This document shows, in pieces, positions 7,349 through 17,331 of a stretch of DNA of 64,000 bases. A program made the translations under genes and the position numbers. The notes below the pieces were generated by a model. That model did no database searches, was not told where the DNA came from, and was given only the letters and a program-made list of their open reading frames with translations. The stretch is from Vreelandella halophila (GTDB taxonomy: Bacteria > Pseudomonadota > Gammaproteobacteria > Pseudomonadales > Oleiphilaceae): the NCBI RefSeq assembly GCF_019903425.1, contig NZ_JACHUZ010000011.1, positions 208,589 to 272,588 on the forward strand, given 5' to 3'. Every line of letters begins with the position of its first letter. The stretch's first letter is position 1.

Positions 7349-7939
7349 TTATTCGTGGCGGAACGCGTGCAGGCGGTTCATGGCCGCGCTCCAGTCCCCG
7401 CGGAGGGCGTCCGGCAGGGCGCGCACGGTCTCGTCCAGTGCCGCCTCGATCGCGTTCATTTCCCGCTTGCCGGCGTTGCTGAGCACGTAGTTGATGACCT
7501 GCTTGCTGTCGCCGGGGTGACCCACGCCCACGCGCAACCGGTGGAAGTCCGAACTGCCGAGATGGCTGATGATGTCCCGCAGCCCGTTATGGCCACCATG
7601 GCCGCCGCCTTTCTTGAACCGTGCCGTGCCCGGAGGCAGGTCCAGCTCGTCATGGGCGACCAGAATGGATTCAGGGGGGATACGGAAGAAATCACTCAGC
7701 GCCTTCAGGGAGCGGCCGCTGTGGTTCATGTAGGTCGTGGGGAAGAGCAGGTGGAGATCCTGCCCCTGCCAGATCACCTTGCTGTGGTAACCCAGGAACT
7801 TGCGCTCCTCGCGCAGGGGCTGCCCGGCTTCCCGGGCGAGCATCTCCACCAGCCAGGCCCCGGCATTGTGGCGGGTTCCGGCGTATTTGGGCCCGGGGTT
7901 GCCGAGCCCGGCAATGAGCCTGACCGCATCGGATGCCAT
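7349..7939 (-). CDS. pth: Peptidyl-tRNA hydrolase
   Basis: Pth releases tRNA from peptidyl-tRNAs that drop off the ribosome. The 196-residue protein has the family signature GLGNPGPKYAGTRHNAG with the catalytic His at residue 24, the VAHDELDLP motif carrying the catalytic Asp, and GGGHGGHNGLRDI. The size is normal. It lies 21 nt downstream of rplY, and ychF follows after 38 nt on the same strand. Confidence 0.97.
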   Translation of the reverse strand: MASDAVRLIAGLGNPGPKYAGTRHNAGAWLVEMLAREAGQPLREERKFLGYHSKVIWQGQDLHLLFPTTYMNHSGRSLKALSDFFRIPPESILVAHDELDLPPGTARFKKGGGHGGHNGLRDIISHLGSSDFHRLRVGVGHPGDSKQVINYVLSNAGKREMNAIEAALDETVRALPDALRGDWSAAMNRLHAFRHE

Positions 7940-7960
7940 AGCGGGGCCTGAAAGGGCGGC

Positions 7961-8617
7961 TTAGTTCTCGCCGCCTTCCTCTTCGTCGCTGTCGTCGGAG
8001 CTGCCGCCGCCGTTTTCCTCGGCCTTCTTGCCCTTGGGCTTGTGCACGGAGACAACCGGCTGGTCGTGGTCTTCGCCATGCTGCAGGGCAACGATCTCAA
8101 CGCCCTTGGGCAGCTTGAGGTCCGACAGGTGTACGATCTGCTCGAGTTCCACCTTGGTCATGTCCACTTCGAGGTATTCGGGCAGGTCGTCCGGCAGACA
8201 GGTCACTTCGACTTCCATGGCGTCGTGGGAGACGACACCGCCCTCAAGCTTGATGGCAGGCGCACTTTCCTCGTTGAGGAAGTGGACCGGGACCGTGACG
8301 TTGATCTTGTGACCTTTTTCAACGCGCTGGAAGTCGGCGTGGGTCAGGATCGGCTTGTAGGGATGACGCTGCAGATCCTTGATGATCACGTCTTCCTTTT
8401 TGCCGTCGATGCTCAGGGAAATGATGTGCGTGAAGAAGGCTTCGTTCTCGATCGCCTTTTTCAGGTCATTGTGCCAGAGCGTGATCGGCATCGGCTCCTT
8501 GCCTTCACCGCCGTAGACGATGGCCGGGATCTTGCGCTCAACGCGACGCAGGCGGCGGCTCGCACCCTTCCCTTTGACGTCGCGCTGGAATGCTTCAAGT
8601 TCAAATGCTTGTGCCAT
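7961..8617 (-). CDS. rplY: 50S ribosomal protein L25, long CTC form
   Basis: L25 binds 5S rRNA in the central protuberance of the large subunit. At 218 residues this is the long form: an N-terminal L25 domain (about 1-95, including GKGASRRLRR) plus a C-terminal CTC beta domain. A low-complexity Ser/Asp/Glu-rich acidic tail follows (about 200-218), common in halophilic gammaproteobacteria. A strong Shine-Dalgarno AGGAGGA stands 4 nt before the ATG. A stable hairpin sits just 5' of it and could regulate translation. It belongs to the prs-rplY-pth-ychF operon. Confidence 0.96.
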   Translation of the reverse strand: MAQAFELEAFQRDVKGKGASRRLRRVERKIPAIVYGGEGKEPMPITLWHNDLKKAIENEAFFTHIISLSIDGKKEDVIIKDLQRHPYKPILTHADFQRVEKGHKINVTVPVHFLNEESAPAIKLEGGVVSHDAMEVEVTCLPDDLPEYLEVDMTKVELEQIVHLSDLKLPKGVEIVALQHGEDHDQPVVSVHKPKGKKAEENGGGSSDDSDEEEGGEN

Positions 8618-8632
8618 GGTTCCTCCTGGGCA

Positions 8633-8667
8633 TCCACGGGGCCCGCGACCAGGCTCTGGTCCGTGGA
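8633..8667 (-). promoter_or_regulatory. Hairpin in the rplY leader
   Basis: In the 5' untranslated region of rplY, arms 8647-8652 and 8656-8661 (GACCAG/CTGGTC) form an inner stem. Arms 8633-8638 and 8662-8667 (TCCACG/CGTGGA) form an outer stem, with an asymmetric internal loop. The structure ends a few bases before the Shine-Dalgarno. A ribosomal-protein leader that lets L25 control its own synthesis is possible; the fold alone does not prove it. Confidence 0.4.
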
Positions 8668-8731
8668 CGGTTCGAATCGGCCCTTTTGGGCCTGTTAACA
8701 GTCAATAACGCCGTACGACCACGGCACCGAA

Positions 8732-9688
8732 TCACTCGATGTTGTAGTCGAACATGGCGCTGATGGATTCCTCGTTGCAGACCCGGCGAATGGACTCCGC
8801 GAGCAGGCCCGACATATCGAGGGAGCGGATTTTACCACACTCAGCGCCTTTGTCACTCAGCGGGATGGTATCCGTGACGACGAGCTCATCCAGCTGGGAA
8901 GCCTGGATGTTGTCGATGGCGGGACCCGAGAGGACCGGGTGCACGATGTAGGAGCGCACACTGGTGGCGCCGTGCTCCTTGAGGGCGTTGGCGGCCTTGC
9001 ACAGGGTGCCGGCGGTATCGACGATGTCGTCGACCAGGATGCAGGTCTTGTCCTTCACATCACCGATGATGTGCATGACCTGTGAGTCGTTGGCACGCGG
9101 GCGGCGCTTGTCGATGATCGCCAGGTCTGCATCCAGCAGCTTGGCGATGGCGCGGGCCCGGACCACGCCGCCGACGTCCGGCGAGACGATCACGTAGTCC
9201 TCGTTGATGTGCTGGCGTTCAATGTCGTCCAGCAGCACCGGCGTGGCGTAGATGTTATCCACCGGAATGTCGAAGAAGCCCTGGATCTGGTCCGCGTGCA
9301 GGTCGACGGTCAGAACGCGGTCGATACCAGCGCTGGTGACCATGTCCGCGACGAGCTTGGCGGTGATGGAGACGCGGCTGGAACGCGGGCGGCGATCCTG
9401 GCGCGCGTACCCGAAGTAGGGCACAACGGCCGTGATGCGTGCCGCCGAGGCGCGACGCAGGGCATCCACCATGACCAGCAGTTCCATCAGGTTGTCGTTG
9501 GTCGGGGCGCAGGTGGACTGCAGGATGAAGACGTCACGGCCACGTACATTCTCGTTGAGTTCGACCGTGGTTTCGCCATCACTGAACTTCGCGACGGTGG
9601 CGTCACCGAGCGGGATATTCAGGCGTTTTGAGACATTGCGGGCCAGTCGGGGATTGGCATTCCCCGCGAACACCATCAGGTTGGACAC
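8732..9688 (-). CDS. prs: Ribose-phosphate pyrophosphokinase (PRPP synthase)
   Basis: Prs makes 5-phosphoribosyl 1-pyrophosphate from ribose 5-phosphate and ATP for nucleotide, His, Trp and NAD synthesis. The protein of 318 residues (family about 315) has the class I features: [10 protein letters not shown] at the N-terminus, [23 protein letters not shown], the [14 protein letters not shown] loop, the Mg-binding [11 protein letters not shown] and the PRPP loop [14 protein letters not shown] place the start at the GTG at 9688, 8 nt after an AGGG ribosome site. The frame stays open upstream through the tRNA-Gln gene, but that part is not protein-like. Confidence 0.96.
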   Translation of the reverse strand: MSNLMVFAGNANPRLARNVSKRLNIPLGDATVAKFSDGETTVELNENVRGRDVFILQSTCAPTNDNLMELLVMVDALRRASAARITAVVPYFGYARQDRRPRSSRVSITAKLVADMVTSAGIDRVLTVDLHADQIQGFFDIPVDNIYATPVLLDDIERQHINEDYVIVSPDVGGVVRARAIAKLLDADLAIIDKRRPRANDSQVMHIIGDVKDKTCILVDDIVDTAGTLCKAANALKEHGATSVRSYIVHPVLSGPAIDNIQASQLDELVVTDTIPLSDKGAECGKIRSLDMSGLLAESIRRVCNEESISAMFDYNIE

Positions 9689-9743
9689 GATTGAATCCCT
9701 CTGCGGTTCGTCTGAGCGTTCGTGCGGTTCGGAAGGGGGAAGA

Positions 9744-9818
9744 TGGCTGGGGTGGCAGGATTCGAACCTGCGAATGACGGGATCAAAACCCGCTGCCTTA
9801 CCACTTGGCGACACCCCA
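9744..9818 (-). tRNA. tRNA-Gln (TTG)
   Basis: On the minus strand the 75 bases fold as a cloverleaf: acceptor TGGGGTG/CACCCCA, anticodon stem GCGGG/CCCGT with loop TTTTGAT (anticodon TTG), T arm GCAGG/CCTGC, discriminator G and encoded CCA. It starts 19 nt after the ispE stop and lies 55 nt before prs, so it is probably processed from the same transcript. The ispE, tRNA-Gln, prs order is common in gammaproteobacteria. Confidence 0.97.
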
Positions 9819-9837
9819 TCTGATCGTTTATACGGCA

Positions 9838-10686
9838 TCAATCCAGTTCACCCAGTTGCGTGTACAGTGGAGACCGGTTTCTGCTCTGGGCGATGAAACC
9901 GTTGATGCCTGAGGGTTTCTCCGCGTGTGCGTCAATGGCTGCGGATTGTGTCTCGAAAGGACAGAAAACGCAACCCCCTGTGCCCGTGAGCCGGGCTTCG
10001 CCGTATTGGCCAAGCCATTCAAGGGCCTGGTCCACGGCCGGGTAGAGCTGACGCACAATGGGTTCGCAATCGTTGCGGAACCCGTCGCTACCCTCAAAAG
10101 CGGTGCGTATTCTGCGTCTCGGGGTGTCCCGTGTCAAGTCGGGATGGCTAAAGATTCGGGCGGTACTGACCTCCACCTCCGGCACCAGCACGAGATACCA
10201 GCGTTCCGGCGGCAGAACCGGGGTGAGCTGCTCGCCCACGCCTTCGCCCCAGGCGGCAACACCATGGATGAACACGGGCACGTCGGCCCCCAGCTCCAGA
10301 CCCAGTGTGGCCAGTTGCGGCCGGCTCAGGCCGGTCTCCCAGAGATGGTTGAGGCCCACCAGGGCGGTGGCCGCATCGGAGCTCCCGCCACCCAGGCCGC
10401 CGCCGGTAGGCAGGATCTTGGTCAGCTCGATATCCGCACCCAGGCCGGTGCCGGCGCGTGCCCGGAGGTGTTCTGCGGCGCGCGTGATGAGGTTGTCGCC
10501 GGGTGGCAGCCACTCCGGCCCGTGGACCTGGATACGACCGTCACTGCGGGGGGTGATCCGCAGCCGGTCGCTGTGGTCCAGGAACTGGAATAGGGTCTGG
10601 AGCTCGTGATAGCCGTCATCCCGGCGTCCGGTGATGTGCAGGAAGAGGTTGAGTTTGGCCGGAGCCGGCAGGTCCAGGGTGTTCAT
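9838..10686 (-). CDS. ispE: 4-diphosphocytidyl-2-C-methyl-D-erythritol kinase
   Basis: IspE phosphorylates CDP-methylerythritol in the MEP route to isoprenoid precursors. It is a GHMP kinase: [16 protein letters not shown] at the N-terminus (Lys11), the ATP loop [15 protein letters not shown] at about residues 92-106, and [12 protein letters not shown] with the catalytic Asp. The start is taken at the ATG at 10686, which overlaps the lolB stop as ATGA; this gives 282 residues, close to the E. coli protein. lolB-ispE coupling is conserved. Confidence 0.95.
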   Translation of the reverse strand: MNTLDLPAPAKLNLFLHITGRRDDGYHELQTLFQFLDHSDRLRITPRSDGRIQVHGPEWLPPGDNLITRAAEHLRARAGTGLGADIELTKILPTGGGLGGGSSDAATALVGLNHLWETGLSRPQLATLGLELGADVPVFIHGVAAWGEGVGEQLTPVLPPERWYLVLVPEVEVSTARIFSHPDLTRDTPRRRIRTAFEGSDGFRNDCEPIVRQLYPAVDQALEWLGQYGEARLTGTGGCVFCPFETQSAAIDAHAEKPSGINGFIAQSRNRSPLYTQLGELD

Positions 10687-11318
10687 CCGGGGGCAGGGTT
10701 CCACTGGGTGATGACCAGCCGCAGCCGCAGTTCGTCGCGGGTCGCCGTGAGGCTGTGAGGCACCTCTTCCACGCCGGCCAGGGTGGCGTAGTTGCCGTAG
10801 TGGATCTCCCAGCCCCGCTGGCGCAGGTGGCTGATCCGGCCCTGTTCATCGAAGAATATGTCGGAAGGGCTGTCCTGCAGGGGCAGGCCACGTACCCAGA
10901 CGTACAGCGCTTCGACCGGCAGTGACCATCCCAGGGTCTTGCGGATCAGGGCGTCCGGATCGTCGGAAAGGTACTGCTGGCCATCGGAGTCCGTAATGGT
11001 CAGGAAGGTGGGGGAGCCTTCCAGGCGGACGCTGCCCATGCCCATGAAGGCGGAAGACATCTCGATCAGGAACTGATCGCCGTTCTGGACCCACTCGCGG
11101 ATGACCGCGGAGTCGTTGCCCTGCTCATGGCGCACGGCCACCTTGCCCTGGAGGGTCCACTGGTTGAGGTCGCGCAGTTCGGCCTGGCGGGCCTGCCAGC
11201 CTTCCGGTTGTTGGCGGGTCAGGCTGTCATCAGGGGCTGGCGCCGGGGGCGCGGTCATACAGCCATGGAGCAGAAGCCCCAGGACCGCCATCCCGAGCAG
11301 GCGTGGGGCCCGTTTCAT
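10683..11318 (-). CDS. lolB: Outer-membrane lipoprotein insertion protein LolB
   Basis: LolB receives lipoproteins from the carrier LolA and inserts them in the outer membrane, and is itself a lipoprotein. The 211-residue protein starts with a signal ending in the lipobox LLHGC (Cys at about 20). The mature part begins with an acceptor-fold sequence (LRDLNQWTLQGKVAVRHEQG). It includes SFLIxx-type strands and the LGWSLPVEALYVWVRGLP block typical of LolB. Its ATG overlaps the stop of the upstream TPR lipoprotein, and its stop overlaps the start of ispE, so the three are translationally linked. Confidence 0.9.
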   Translation of the reverse strand: MKRAPRLLGMAVLGLLLHGCMTAPPAPAPDDSLTRQQPEGWQARQAELRDLNQWTLQGKVAVRHEQGNDSAVIREWVQNGDQFLIEMSSAFMGMGSVRLEGSPTFLTITDSDGQQYLSDDPDALIRKTLGWSLPVEALYVWVRGLPLQDSPSDIFFDEQGRISHLRQRGWEIHYGNYATLAGVEEVPHSLTATRDELRLRLVITQWNPAPG

Positions 11319-13135
11319 TGCAGCGCCTCCGGGTCGAGATCCAGTTCCTCAAGGATCTCGAGGAGCGGCTTCAGTGCCTCCGTGCTTTCCGTCTCCTCCA
11401 GGGTGCGGCGCCACAGGGTGCGCGCTTCTTCCCGGCGGTCCACCGCCCATAGCACCCGACCGAGGTGGGCCGCGATCTCCGGGTCCTGGAGGCGTTCATA
11501 GGCTTTGCCCAGATACTCCAGGGCTTCCTCATGCTGGCCCCGGTGGTAGTGGATCCAGCCGGCGCTGTCGAGGATGGCCGGATTGTCCGGATCCAGTTCA
11601 AGCGCCTGCATGATCAGCTTTTCCGCCTCGTCATAGCGTTTGGTGTGCACGGTCAGGGTGTAGCCCAGTGCGTTCAGGGCCACGGCATTTTCTGGCTCGG
11701 CTTCGAGCACCTGACGGAGGTCGGATTCCATGCCTTCAATGTCACCGGTGCGCTCGCGCAGCATGGCGCGAGTGTAACGGATCTCGGTGTTGTCCGGGTT
11801 CTGTTCGAGGGCATTACTGGCAACGCCCAGAGCCTTCTCCGGGCTGCCGAGATCCAGCAGGAGGTTGATCTCCATCTGCCATAGTCGGGCGCTCTGGTCC
11901 GGCAGTTGCGAGCGGAGGTTCTCCAGGTTGCTGCGCACCGCCCCCAGCTCACCCTGATCGGCCCGGATGTAGCTGGCTCGGGCCAGCGCCTGGAAGAAAT
12001 GGTTGCCGCCCTCCACCTGGGCGTAGTGGTGCAGCGCCTCGTTGGGGGTGTCGCGCTGGTCCGCGAGCCGGCCCAGGTAGAAGTGCGCCTGATTGGTGTG
12101 AACCCCTTCGGTAAGGAGTTCATTGAGGAGGGTCTCGGCGGTGTCCGGGTGATCGTTCTCCAGTGCCACCAGCGCCCGAGAGAGTTTGAGGCCGGTGGCT
12201 TCAGGGAAGCGCCCCATCAGTGCCTCGAATTCATCCTCCGCGGCCTGCAGCTTACCTTCGTTGACCAGGACGCGGGCGTAGAGCGTGCCCAGGCGGCGGT
12301 TGTCCGGGAAGCGCCGGGCCTGCTCGCGCAGGTAGTCGATGGCCTCTTCGCCCCGGTCCAGGTCATAGAGGAGCTTGCCCTTGAGGGTGACGGCGGGCTG
12401 GTAGTTGCTCTCTTTCGCCAGCAGTGATTCCGTCAACTCCAGGGCGCGTTCGCTGTTGCCGGTGTTGTCGTTGAGCAGCGCCAGGCTGTAGGTGATGCCG
12501 CTGGCGTCGGGGTGACGTTCGTGCATGCGCCCGTAGAGCTCCAGCATCTGTTGCTGCTGCTCGGCCGGGAGCGCGCGTGCCTGGTTGGCGAGGGTGTCGA
12601 ACTGGGCTTCGCCGCCCTGTTCATGGAGCTTCTCCAGGTAGGCCAGTGCCTGCTCCAGGTTGCCCTCGCGCAGTTCTGCCAGTGCCGCAATGCGCAGAGC
12701 CTGGGGGTGGTCGGGTTCCTTCTTGAGCCAGACTTCGGCGATCTGGCGTTGGGCATTGGTGGCATCCAGGGCCTGAGCGATCTGCATGGCACGGCGGATG
12801 ACTGCAGGGTCCTGGGTGTCGGCGGCGGACTGGGCGTAGTTCATTAGCGTGACGTCGTAGCGGCCGCGCTGGGCGGCCAGCTCCGCGCTCAGTAGGGCAA
12901 AGAGTACATCCGGTGGGAAATCCCGGTACTCGATCTCCTCGGAGTCCATGACCGCGGATTCCACGGATTCCTCTGTGGTCCCATCAGTATCACCAGTACC
13001 ACTGCCGGAGGAGTCGGCGGGTTGCTCTTCGCGGGAAGTGTCCCCCTCTCCGGGATCGGTGGCCAGGCCGGAGCAGCCCCCGAGGATGAGGGTCAGTGCA
13101 AGGGCGGGGACATGGAACCAGGCGAGTTTCTGCAT
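11315..13135 (-). CDS. Tetratricopeptide-repeat lipoprotein
   Basis: This 606-residue protein begins with a lipoprotein signal, MQKLAWFHVPALALTLILGGC, then a Ser/Glu/Asp/Thr-rich acidic linker (to about residue 70). At least ten TPR-like helical repeats follow, for example the block with LNALGYTLTVHTKRYDEAEK and DSAGWIHYHRGQHEEALEYL. TPR arrays form protein-binding superhelices. A gene of this type precedes lolB in many gammaproteobacteria and is thought to take part in envelope assembly; its exact role is not settled. The start is set at the Met preceding the signal peptide; the longer frame upstream lacks a plausible signal. It diverges from hemA. Confidence 0.88.
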   Translation of the reverse strand: MQKLAWFHVPALALTLILGGCSGLATDPGEGDTSREEQPADSSGSGTGDTDGTTEESVESAVMDSEEIEYRDFPPDVLFALLSAELAAQRGRYDVTLMNYAQSAADTQDPAVIRRAMQIAQALDATNAQRQIAEVWLKKEPDHPQALRIAALAELREGNLEQALAYLEKLHEQGGEAQFDTLANQARALPAEQQQQMLELYGRMHERHPDASGITYSLALLNDNTGNSERALELTESLLAKESNYQPAVTLKGKLLYDLDRGEEAIDYLREQARRFPDNRRLGTLYARVLVNEGKLQAAEDEFEALMGRFPEATGLKLSRALVALENDHPDTAETLLNELLTEGVHTNQAHFYLGRLADQRDTPNEALHHYAQVEGGNHFFQALARASYIRADQGELGAVRSNLENLRSQLPDQSARLWQMEINLLLDLGSPEKALGVASNALEQNPDNTEIRYTRAMLRERTGDIEGMESDLRQVLEAEPENAVALNALGYTLTVHTKRYDEAEKLIMQALELDPDNPAILDSAGWIHYHRGQHEEALEYLGKAYERLQDPEIAAHLGRVLWAVDRREEARTLWRRTLEETESTEALKPLLEILEELDLDPEALQ

Positions 13136-13279
13136 CTCTAATCCACTGCGGTGAAAGGCTTCCAATAATGGCACAGCCCGGCCTCTACGCCCAAGTGCGT
13201 ACAGGTGCATCAGTAGCACTCAGGCCCGTCGATCGTTACACTAGGCAGCGTACATTCAGAGGGGGCTGAATACCAGTCT

Positions 13280-14629
13280 ATGGCGTTGTGGGTCCTGGGC
13301 ATAAACCACCGCACGGCAAGTGTGGAAAAGCGCGAGCGCGTGTCCTTTCCGGAGAGTGAAATGGCACCGGCGCTGCAGAATGCGTTGCAGCTCCCTGGTG
13401 TTCATGAACTTGCGGTCATGTCCACCTGCAACCGCACCGAGTTCTACGTGGTCGGCGATGAGCACATCAACCGCCAGTCACTGGTGGAGTGGTGGGGCGC
13501 CTGGCTGGACGTGGAGCCGAGCAGCTTTGATGAATGCGTCTACCTCCACGAGGAACAGCACGCGGCCCAGCATGTGATGCGGGTCGCCTGTGGGCTGGAT
13601 TCCATGGTGCTGGGCGAGCCCCAGGTGCTGGGCCAGCTCAAGGAGGCCTATAACCAGGCCTACGCCGCCGGCACCACGGGCACTATCCTCTCCCGCCTGT
13701 TCGAGCATGCCTTCTCCGTGGCCAAACGGGTGCGCACCGATACCGCCATTGGCGAGAACCCGGTATCCGTGGCTTACGCGGCGGTGTCCATGTCGCGCCA
13801 TATTTTTTCCGACATGCGCCGCAAGTCGGCCCTGCTGATCGGCGCCGGTGAGACCATGGAGCTTGTGGCGCAGCATCTGTCCCAGGCCGGTATTCGCGAT
13901 CTGACCGTGGCCAACCGGTCCATCGAGCGGGCCGAACAGCTGGCATCACGCTTTGAGGGCAGGGCGGTTTCACTGTCTGCTGTGCCGGATGAGCTTCCGG
14001 GCGCGGATATCGTGATCGCCTCCACCGGCAGCCAGCTGCCCATTCTGGGCAAGGGCGCGGTGGAGCATGCGATCCGCCGGCGCAAGCACAAGCCCATTTT
14101 CATGGTGGATCTGGCCGTACCCCGGGACATTGAACCGGAGGTGGGCGAACTGGATGACATCTTCCTCTACACCGTGGACGACCTGCACAGCGTGATCGAG
14201 GAGAACCGGCGCTCCCGCGAAGGGGCGGCGCAGGAGGCAGAGCACCTGGTACAGGAGGGCGCCTCCGAGTTCATGTATCAGCTGCGGGCCCTGGATGCCG
14301 TGGCCACGCTCAAACAGTTCCGTGGCGAGGTGGAGTCGGTGCGTGACGCGGAGCTGGATAAGGCTCTGCGCTCACTGGCCTCCGGGGGCGACCCTGAAAC
14401 CCTGCTGCGCAGCATGGCGCGGACACTGACCAACAAGTTCCTGCACCATCCCACCGTCCAGGTGCGCAAGGCCACCGCCGAAGGGCGTGTCGAGGTGACC
14501 GACTGGCTGCGCGAGCTCCACGGCATGGAGCCCATCTCCGGGGAGACCGAGAACGCCGGTACTGGTGACGGCTCATCACAGAGCGCATCTGTTCCCTCAA
14601 CCGAGTCCAGCACCCGGAACCCATCATGA
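13280..14629 (+). CDS. hemA: Glutamyl-tRNA reductase
   Basis: HemA reduces glutamyl-tRNA to glutamate-1-semialdehyde, the first committed step of tetrapyrrole synthesis by the C5 route. The catalytic Cys is residue 50 in [10 protein letters not shown]. The catalytic domain starts [16 protein letters not shown], an NADPH domain with [16 protein letters not shown] follows near 190, and a C-terminal dimerisation helix closes it. At 449 residues it is slightly longer than E. coli HemA because of a low-complexity Ser/Thr/Gly tail of about 35 residues. The stop overlaps the start of prfA as ATGA. A TACACT hexamer around 13237 could be the -10 element. Confidence 0.97.
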   Translation: MALWVLGINHRTASVEKRERVSFPESEMAPALQNALQLPGVHELAVMSTCNRTEFYVVGDEHINRQSLVEWWGAWLDVEPSSFDECVYLHEEQHAAQHVMRVACGLDSMVLGEPQVLGQLKEAYNQAYAAGTTGTILSRLFEHAFSVAKRVRTDTAIGENPVSVAYAAVSMSRHIFSDMRRKSALLIGAGETMELVAQHLSQAGIRDLTVANRSIERAEQLASRFEGRAVSLSAVPDELPGADIVIASTGSQLPILGKGAVEHAIRRRKHKPIFMVDLAVPRDIEPEVGELDDIFLYTVDDLHSVIEENRRSREGAAQEAEHLVQEGASEFMYQLRALDAVATLKQFRGEVESVRDAELDKALRSLASGGDPETLLRSMARTLTNKFLHHPTVQVRKATAEGRVEVTDWLRELHGMEPISGETENAGTGDGSSQSASVPSTESSTRNPS

Positions 14630-15717
14630 AGGAATCCATCGCGCGGCGACTCGACCAGCTGGTGGAGCGCCACGAGGAGATCAGTGCCCTGTTGGCGGAC
14701 CCCGCCACCATTAGTGACCAGAAACAGTTCCGCAACCTTTCCCGCGAATACGCGGAGATCGAGCCCGTTGTCGAGGCCTACCGGGAGTACCGGCAGGTGA
14801 AGGAGAACATGGCCGAGGCCGAGGCACTGCAGAACGACGGTGACCCGGACATGCGCGAGATGGCGGAAGACGAGCTGCGCCGTGGGCGCGAGCGGCTGGA
14901 AGAGCTTGAGACCTCCCTGCAGACCCTGATGCTCCCGCGCGACCCGAATGAGCGCAACAACGCCTACCTGGAGATCCGTGCTGGTGCCGGCGGGGACGAG
15001 GCGGCCCTGTTCGCCGGCGACCTGTTCCGCATGTATTCGCGTTACGCCGAGAACCAGGGCTGGCGGGTGAGCGTGCTCAGTCAGAGCCCGGGCGAGCACG
15101 GGGGTTACAAGGAGCTGATTGCGCTGGTGGAAGGCGAGGGCGTCTACGGCCAGCTACGCTTTGAATCCGGTGGTCACCGCGTCCAGCGCGTGCCCGAGAC
15201 CGAATCCCAGGGGCGCATTCACACCTCGGCCTGTACCGTGGCCGTTCTGCCGGAGGTGGATGAACCCGAGGACGTCACCCTCGATAAGAACGACCTGCGG
15301 GTGGATACGTTCCGCAGTTCCGGTGCCGGCGGCCAGCACGTGAACACCACGGACTCCGCCATCCGCATCACGCACCTGCCCACGGGGCTGGTGGTCGAGT
15401 GCCAGGAGGAGCGGTCCCAGCACAAGAACCGTGACCGGGCCATGAGCTTTCTCCAGTCCCGCCTCCAGCAGATGGAGCAGGACAGGCGCGCCGCCGAGGA
15501 GGCGGACACCCGTCGCAACCTGGTGGGCAGCGGCGACCGCTCGGAACGCATCCGCACCTATAACTTTCCCCAGGGCCGGGTGACGGACCACCGCATCAAC
15601 CTGACCCTGTACCGGCTGGACGAGGTGATCCAGGGCAACCTGAGCGAGATCATCGGGGCACTGCAGCAGGAGCACCAGGCCGACCAGCTTGCCGCCCTCG
15701 GAGCCGAATCGGCATGA
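14626..15717 (+). CDS. prfA: Peptide chain release factor 1
   Basis: RF1 ends translation at UAA and UAG. The 363-residue protein carries the codon-reading P-x-T motif as PET at residues 190-192 ([15 protein letters not shown]) and the peptidyl-hydrolysis GGQ at 235-237 ([16 protein letters not shown]). It overlaps hemA upstream and prmC downstream, each by 4 nt. PrmC methylates the Gln of GGQ, so enzyme and substrate are co-made. Confidence 0.98.
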   Translation: MKESIARRLDQLVERHEEISALLADPATISDQKQFRNLSREYAEIEPVVEAYREYRQVKENMAEAEALQNDGDPDMREMAEDELRRGRERLEELETSLQTLMLPRDPNERNNAYLEIRAGAGGDEAALFAGDLFRMYSRYAENQGWRVSVLSQSPGEHGGYKELIALVEGEGVYGQLRFESGGHRVQRVPETESQGRIHTSACTVAVLPEVDEPEDVTLDKNDLRVDTFRSSGAGGQHVNTTDSAIRITHLPTGLVVECQEERSQHKNRDRAMSFLQSRLQQMEQDRRAAEEADTRRNLVGSGDRSERIRTYNFPQGRVTDHRINLTLYRLDEVIQGNLSEIIGALQQEHQADQLAALGAESA

Positions 15718-16562
15718 ACGGGGCGGATCGGGTGGACGCGCTGCTGGATGACGCGGCGTGCCGGCTTGAAGCCGCCGGGGTCATCAACGCGGCGGGAGAG
15801 GCCCGGATGCTGCTGGCGCACCAGCTTGACTGCAGCCCGAGCCGCTTCCGCATCTGGCCCGAGGCCCTGGTCGGGGACGACGACGCCGAAACCTTCCGCA
15901 GCCTGGTGGCGGCTCGCGCCGGTGGCAGGCCGCTGGCCTACATCACCGGCGAACGTGAGTTCTGGTCCCTGCCTCTGAAGGTTACCCCCGATACCCTCAT
16001 CCCCAGGCCGGATACCGAAACCCTGGTGGAGGCTGCGCTGGCCTGCCCGCTGCCGGAGTCGGCGCGGGTTCTGGACGTGGGTACCGGCAGCGGTGCCGTG
16101 GCTCTGGCGCTGGCCCGGGAACGCCCGGGCTGGCATATCACGGCCAGTGAGACGTCCAGTGAGGCTCTGGCGGTGGCGGCAACGAATGCGCGTGCCCTGG
16201 GGCTGGACCTGGCGTGCGTGGAAGGGAATGGACTGGCACCTTTTGAGGGTGAACACTGGGATCTCATCGTTTCCAATCCGCCGTACATCCCCGAGGATGA
16301 CCCGCATCTCTCCGAGGGGGATCTGCCCTATGAGCCCCGGGGAGCACTGGCGGCCGGCAAGGATGGGCTGGACGTGATCCGGCCGTTGATTGCTGGAGCG
16401 CCGGCCCAGCTCAACCCGGGCGGCTGGCTGCTCCTGGAACACGGTTACGACCAGTCGGCGACGGTGGCGGAACTGCTGGCAGAAGCGGGCTTCCGGGACT
16501 GTTTCATGCAGCGCGACCTGGCGGGTAATCCCAGGGTGAGCGGCGGACGCCGGGAGGAGTGA
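15714..16562 (+). CDS. prmC: Release-factor glutamine methyltransferase
   Basis: PrmC N5-methylates the Gln of the GGQ motif of RF1 and RF2 using S-adenosylmethionine. The 282-residue protein has an N-terminal helical domain with [21 protein letters not shown] motif [14 protein letters not shown] at about 121-133, and the catalytic NPPY at 188-191. The start overlaps the prfA stop as ATGA, and the next gene begins 4 nt after its stop. Confidence 0.96.
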   Translation: MNGADRVDALLDDAACRLEAAGVINAAGEARMLLAHQLDCSPSRFRIWPEALVGDDDAETFRSLVAARAGGRPLAYITGEREFWSLPLKVTPDTLIPRPDTETLVEAALACPLPESARVLDVGTGSGAVALALARERPGWHITASETSSEALAVAATNARALGLDLACVEGNGLAPFEGEHWDLIVSNPPYIPEDDPHLSEGDLPYEPRGALAAGKDGLDVIRPLIAGAPAQLNPGGWLLLEHGYDQSATVAELLAEAGFRDCFMQRDLAGNPRVSGGRREE

Positions 16563-16566
16563 CGGC

Positions 16567-17319
16567 ATGGATTCACTGACTGACAGGGATCTGGAGCGCT
16601 ACAGCCGCCAGATCCTGATGCCCGAATTCGATGTGGCCGGCCAGCAGGCGCTGGCGGACAGCCGTGTTCTGGTGGTGGGCGCCGGCGGACTGGGCTGCCC
16701 GGTGGTGCTTTATCTGGCGGCCGCCGGCGTCGGCCACATTGAAGTCGTGGACGACGATCATGTGGAACTGGCCAACCTCCAGCGCCAGATCGCTTTTACT
16801 GAGGCGGATATCGGCCGCCCCAAGGCACAGGCGCTGGCTGAGCGGGCGATGGCGCTGAACCCGGGCGTCACTGTTGAACCGGTGGAGGGGCGGGCCAGAC
16901 AGCGCTGGCTTTCCCGTGCCGCGACCCGTAACCACCTGGTCCTGGACGCCACGGACAACTTCCAGACCCGGTTCGCCGTGAACCAGGTCTGTGTGGATGC
17001 CTCCGTGCCGCTGGTTTCCGGCGCCGCCATCCGCGCCGAAGGCCAGGTGGCGGTGTTCGACAGCGGTCAGAAGGGGGCACCCTGCTACCAGTGTCTGTAC
17101 GCGGACGTGGGCGAAGCCACGCTGAGCTGTTCCGAGGCCGGTGTTATCGGGCCCCTGGTGGGCATGATCGGGGCCGCTCAGGCCATGGAAGCCATCAAGC
17201 TTCTGGCGGGTGTGGGCCAATCTCTCACCGGCCGTCTTCTGCTGCTGGATGCCTGGCGCATGCAGTGGCGTGAGATCCGTGTTCCCAGGGACCCTGCCTG
17301 CCCCATCTGCGGCGACTGA
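16567..17319 (+). CDS. moeB: ThiF/MoeB/HesA-family adenylyltransferase
   Basis: Members of this family adenylate the C-terminal Gly-Gly of small sulfur carriers such as MoaD or ThiS. The 250-residue protein has the nucleotide loop GAGGLGCP at residues 38-45 and the DxxxxxNLQRQ box (DDDHVELANLQRQIAF). It also has DATDNFQTR near 128 and two zinc-binding Cys pairs (CYQC at 173-176, CPIC at 245-248), with a candidate catalytic Cys188. hemA-prfA-prmC-moeB order is common. Whether it serves molybdopterin, thiamine or another carrier cannot be told from sequence, so the symbol is a family label. Confidence 0.85.
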   Translation: MDSLTDRDLERYSRQILMPEFDVAGQQALADSRVLVVGAGGLGCPVVLYLAAAGVGHIEVVDDDHVELANLQRQIAFTEADIGRPKAQALAERAMALNPGVTVEPVEGRARQRWLSRAATRNHLVLDATDNFQTRFAVNQVCVDASVPLVSGAAIRAEGQVAVFDSGQKGAPCYQCLYADVGEATLSCSEAGVIGPLVGMIGAAQAMEAIKLLAGVGQSLTGRLLLLDAWRMQWREIRVPRDPACPICGD

Positions 17320-17331
17320 TCCGGGAGTGGC

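Noticed and set aside
8679..8692. GGCCC-TTTT-GGGCC hairpin downstream of prs as terminator
   Set aside because: The stem is only 5 bp and no T-run follows on the minus strand; prs is probably co-transcribed with rplY.
9689..9841. Longer N-terminus of prs reading through tRNA-Gln
   Set aside because: The extra residues are the known false translation of a tRNA gene; a GTG with a ribosome site at 9688 fits the family start.
15558..16568. Long open frame of 336 codons on the minus strand opposite prfA/prmC
   Set aside because: Shadow frame of GC-rich coding DNA; composition rich in Arg, Gln, Pro and His, with no recognisable domain, while the plus strand encodes clear prfA and prmC.
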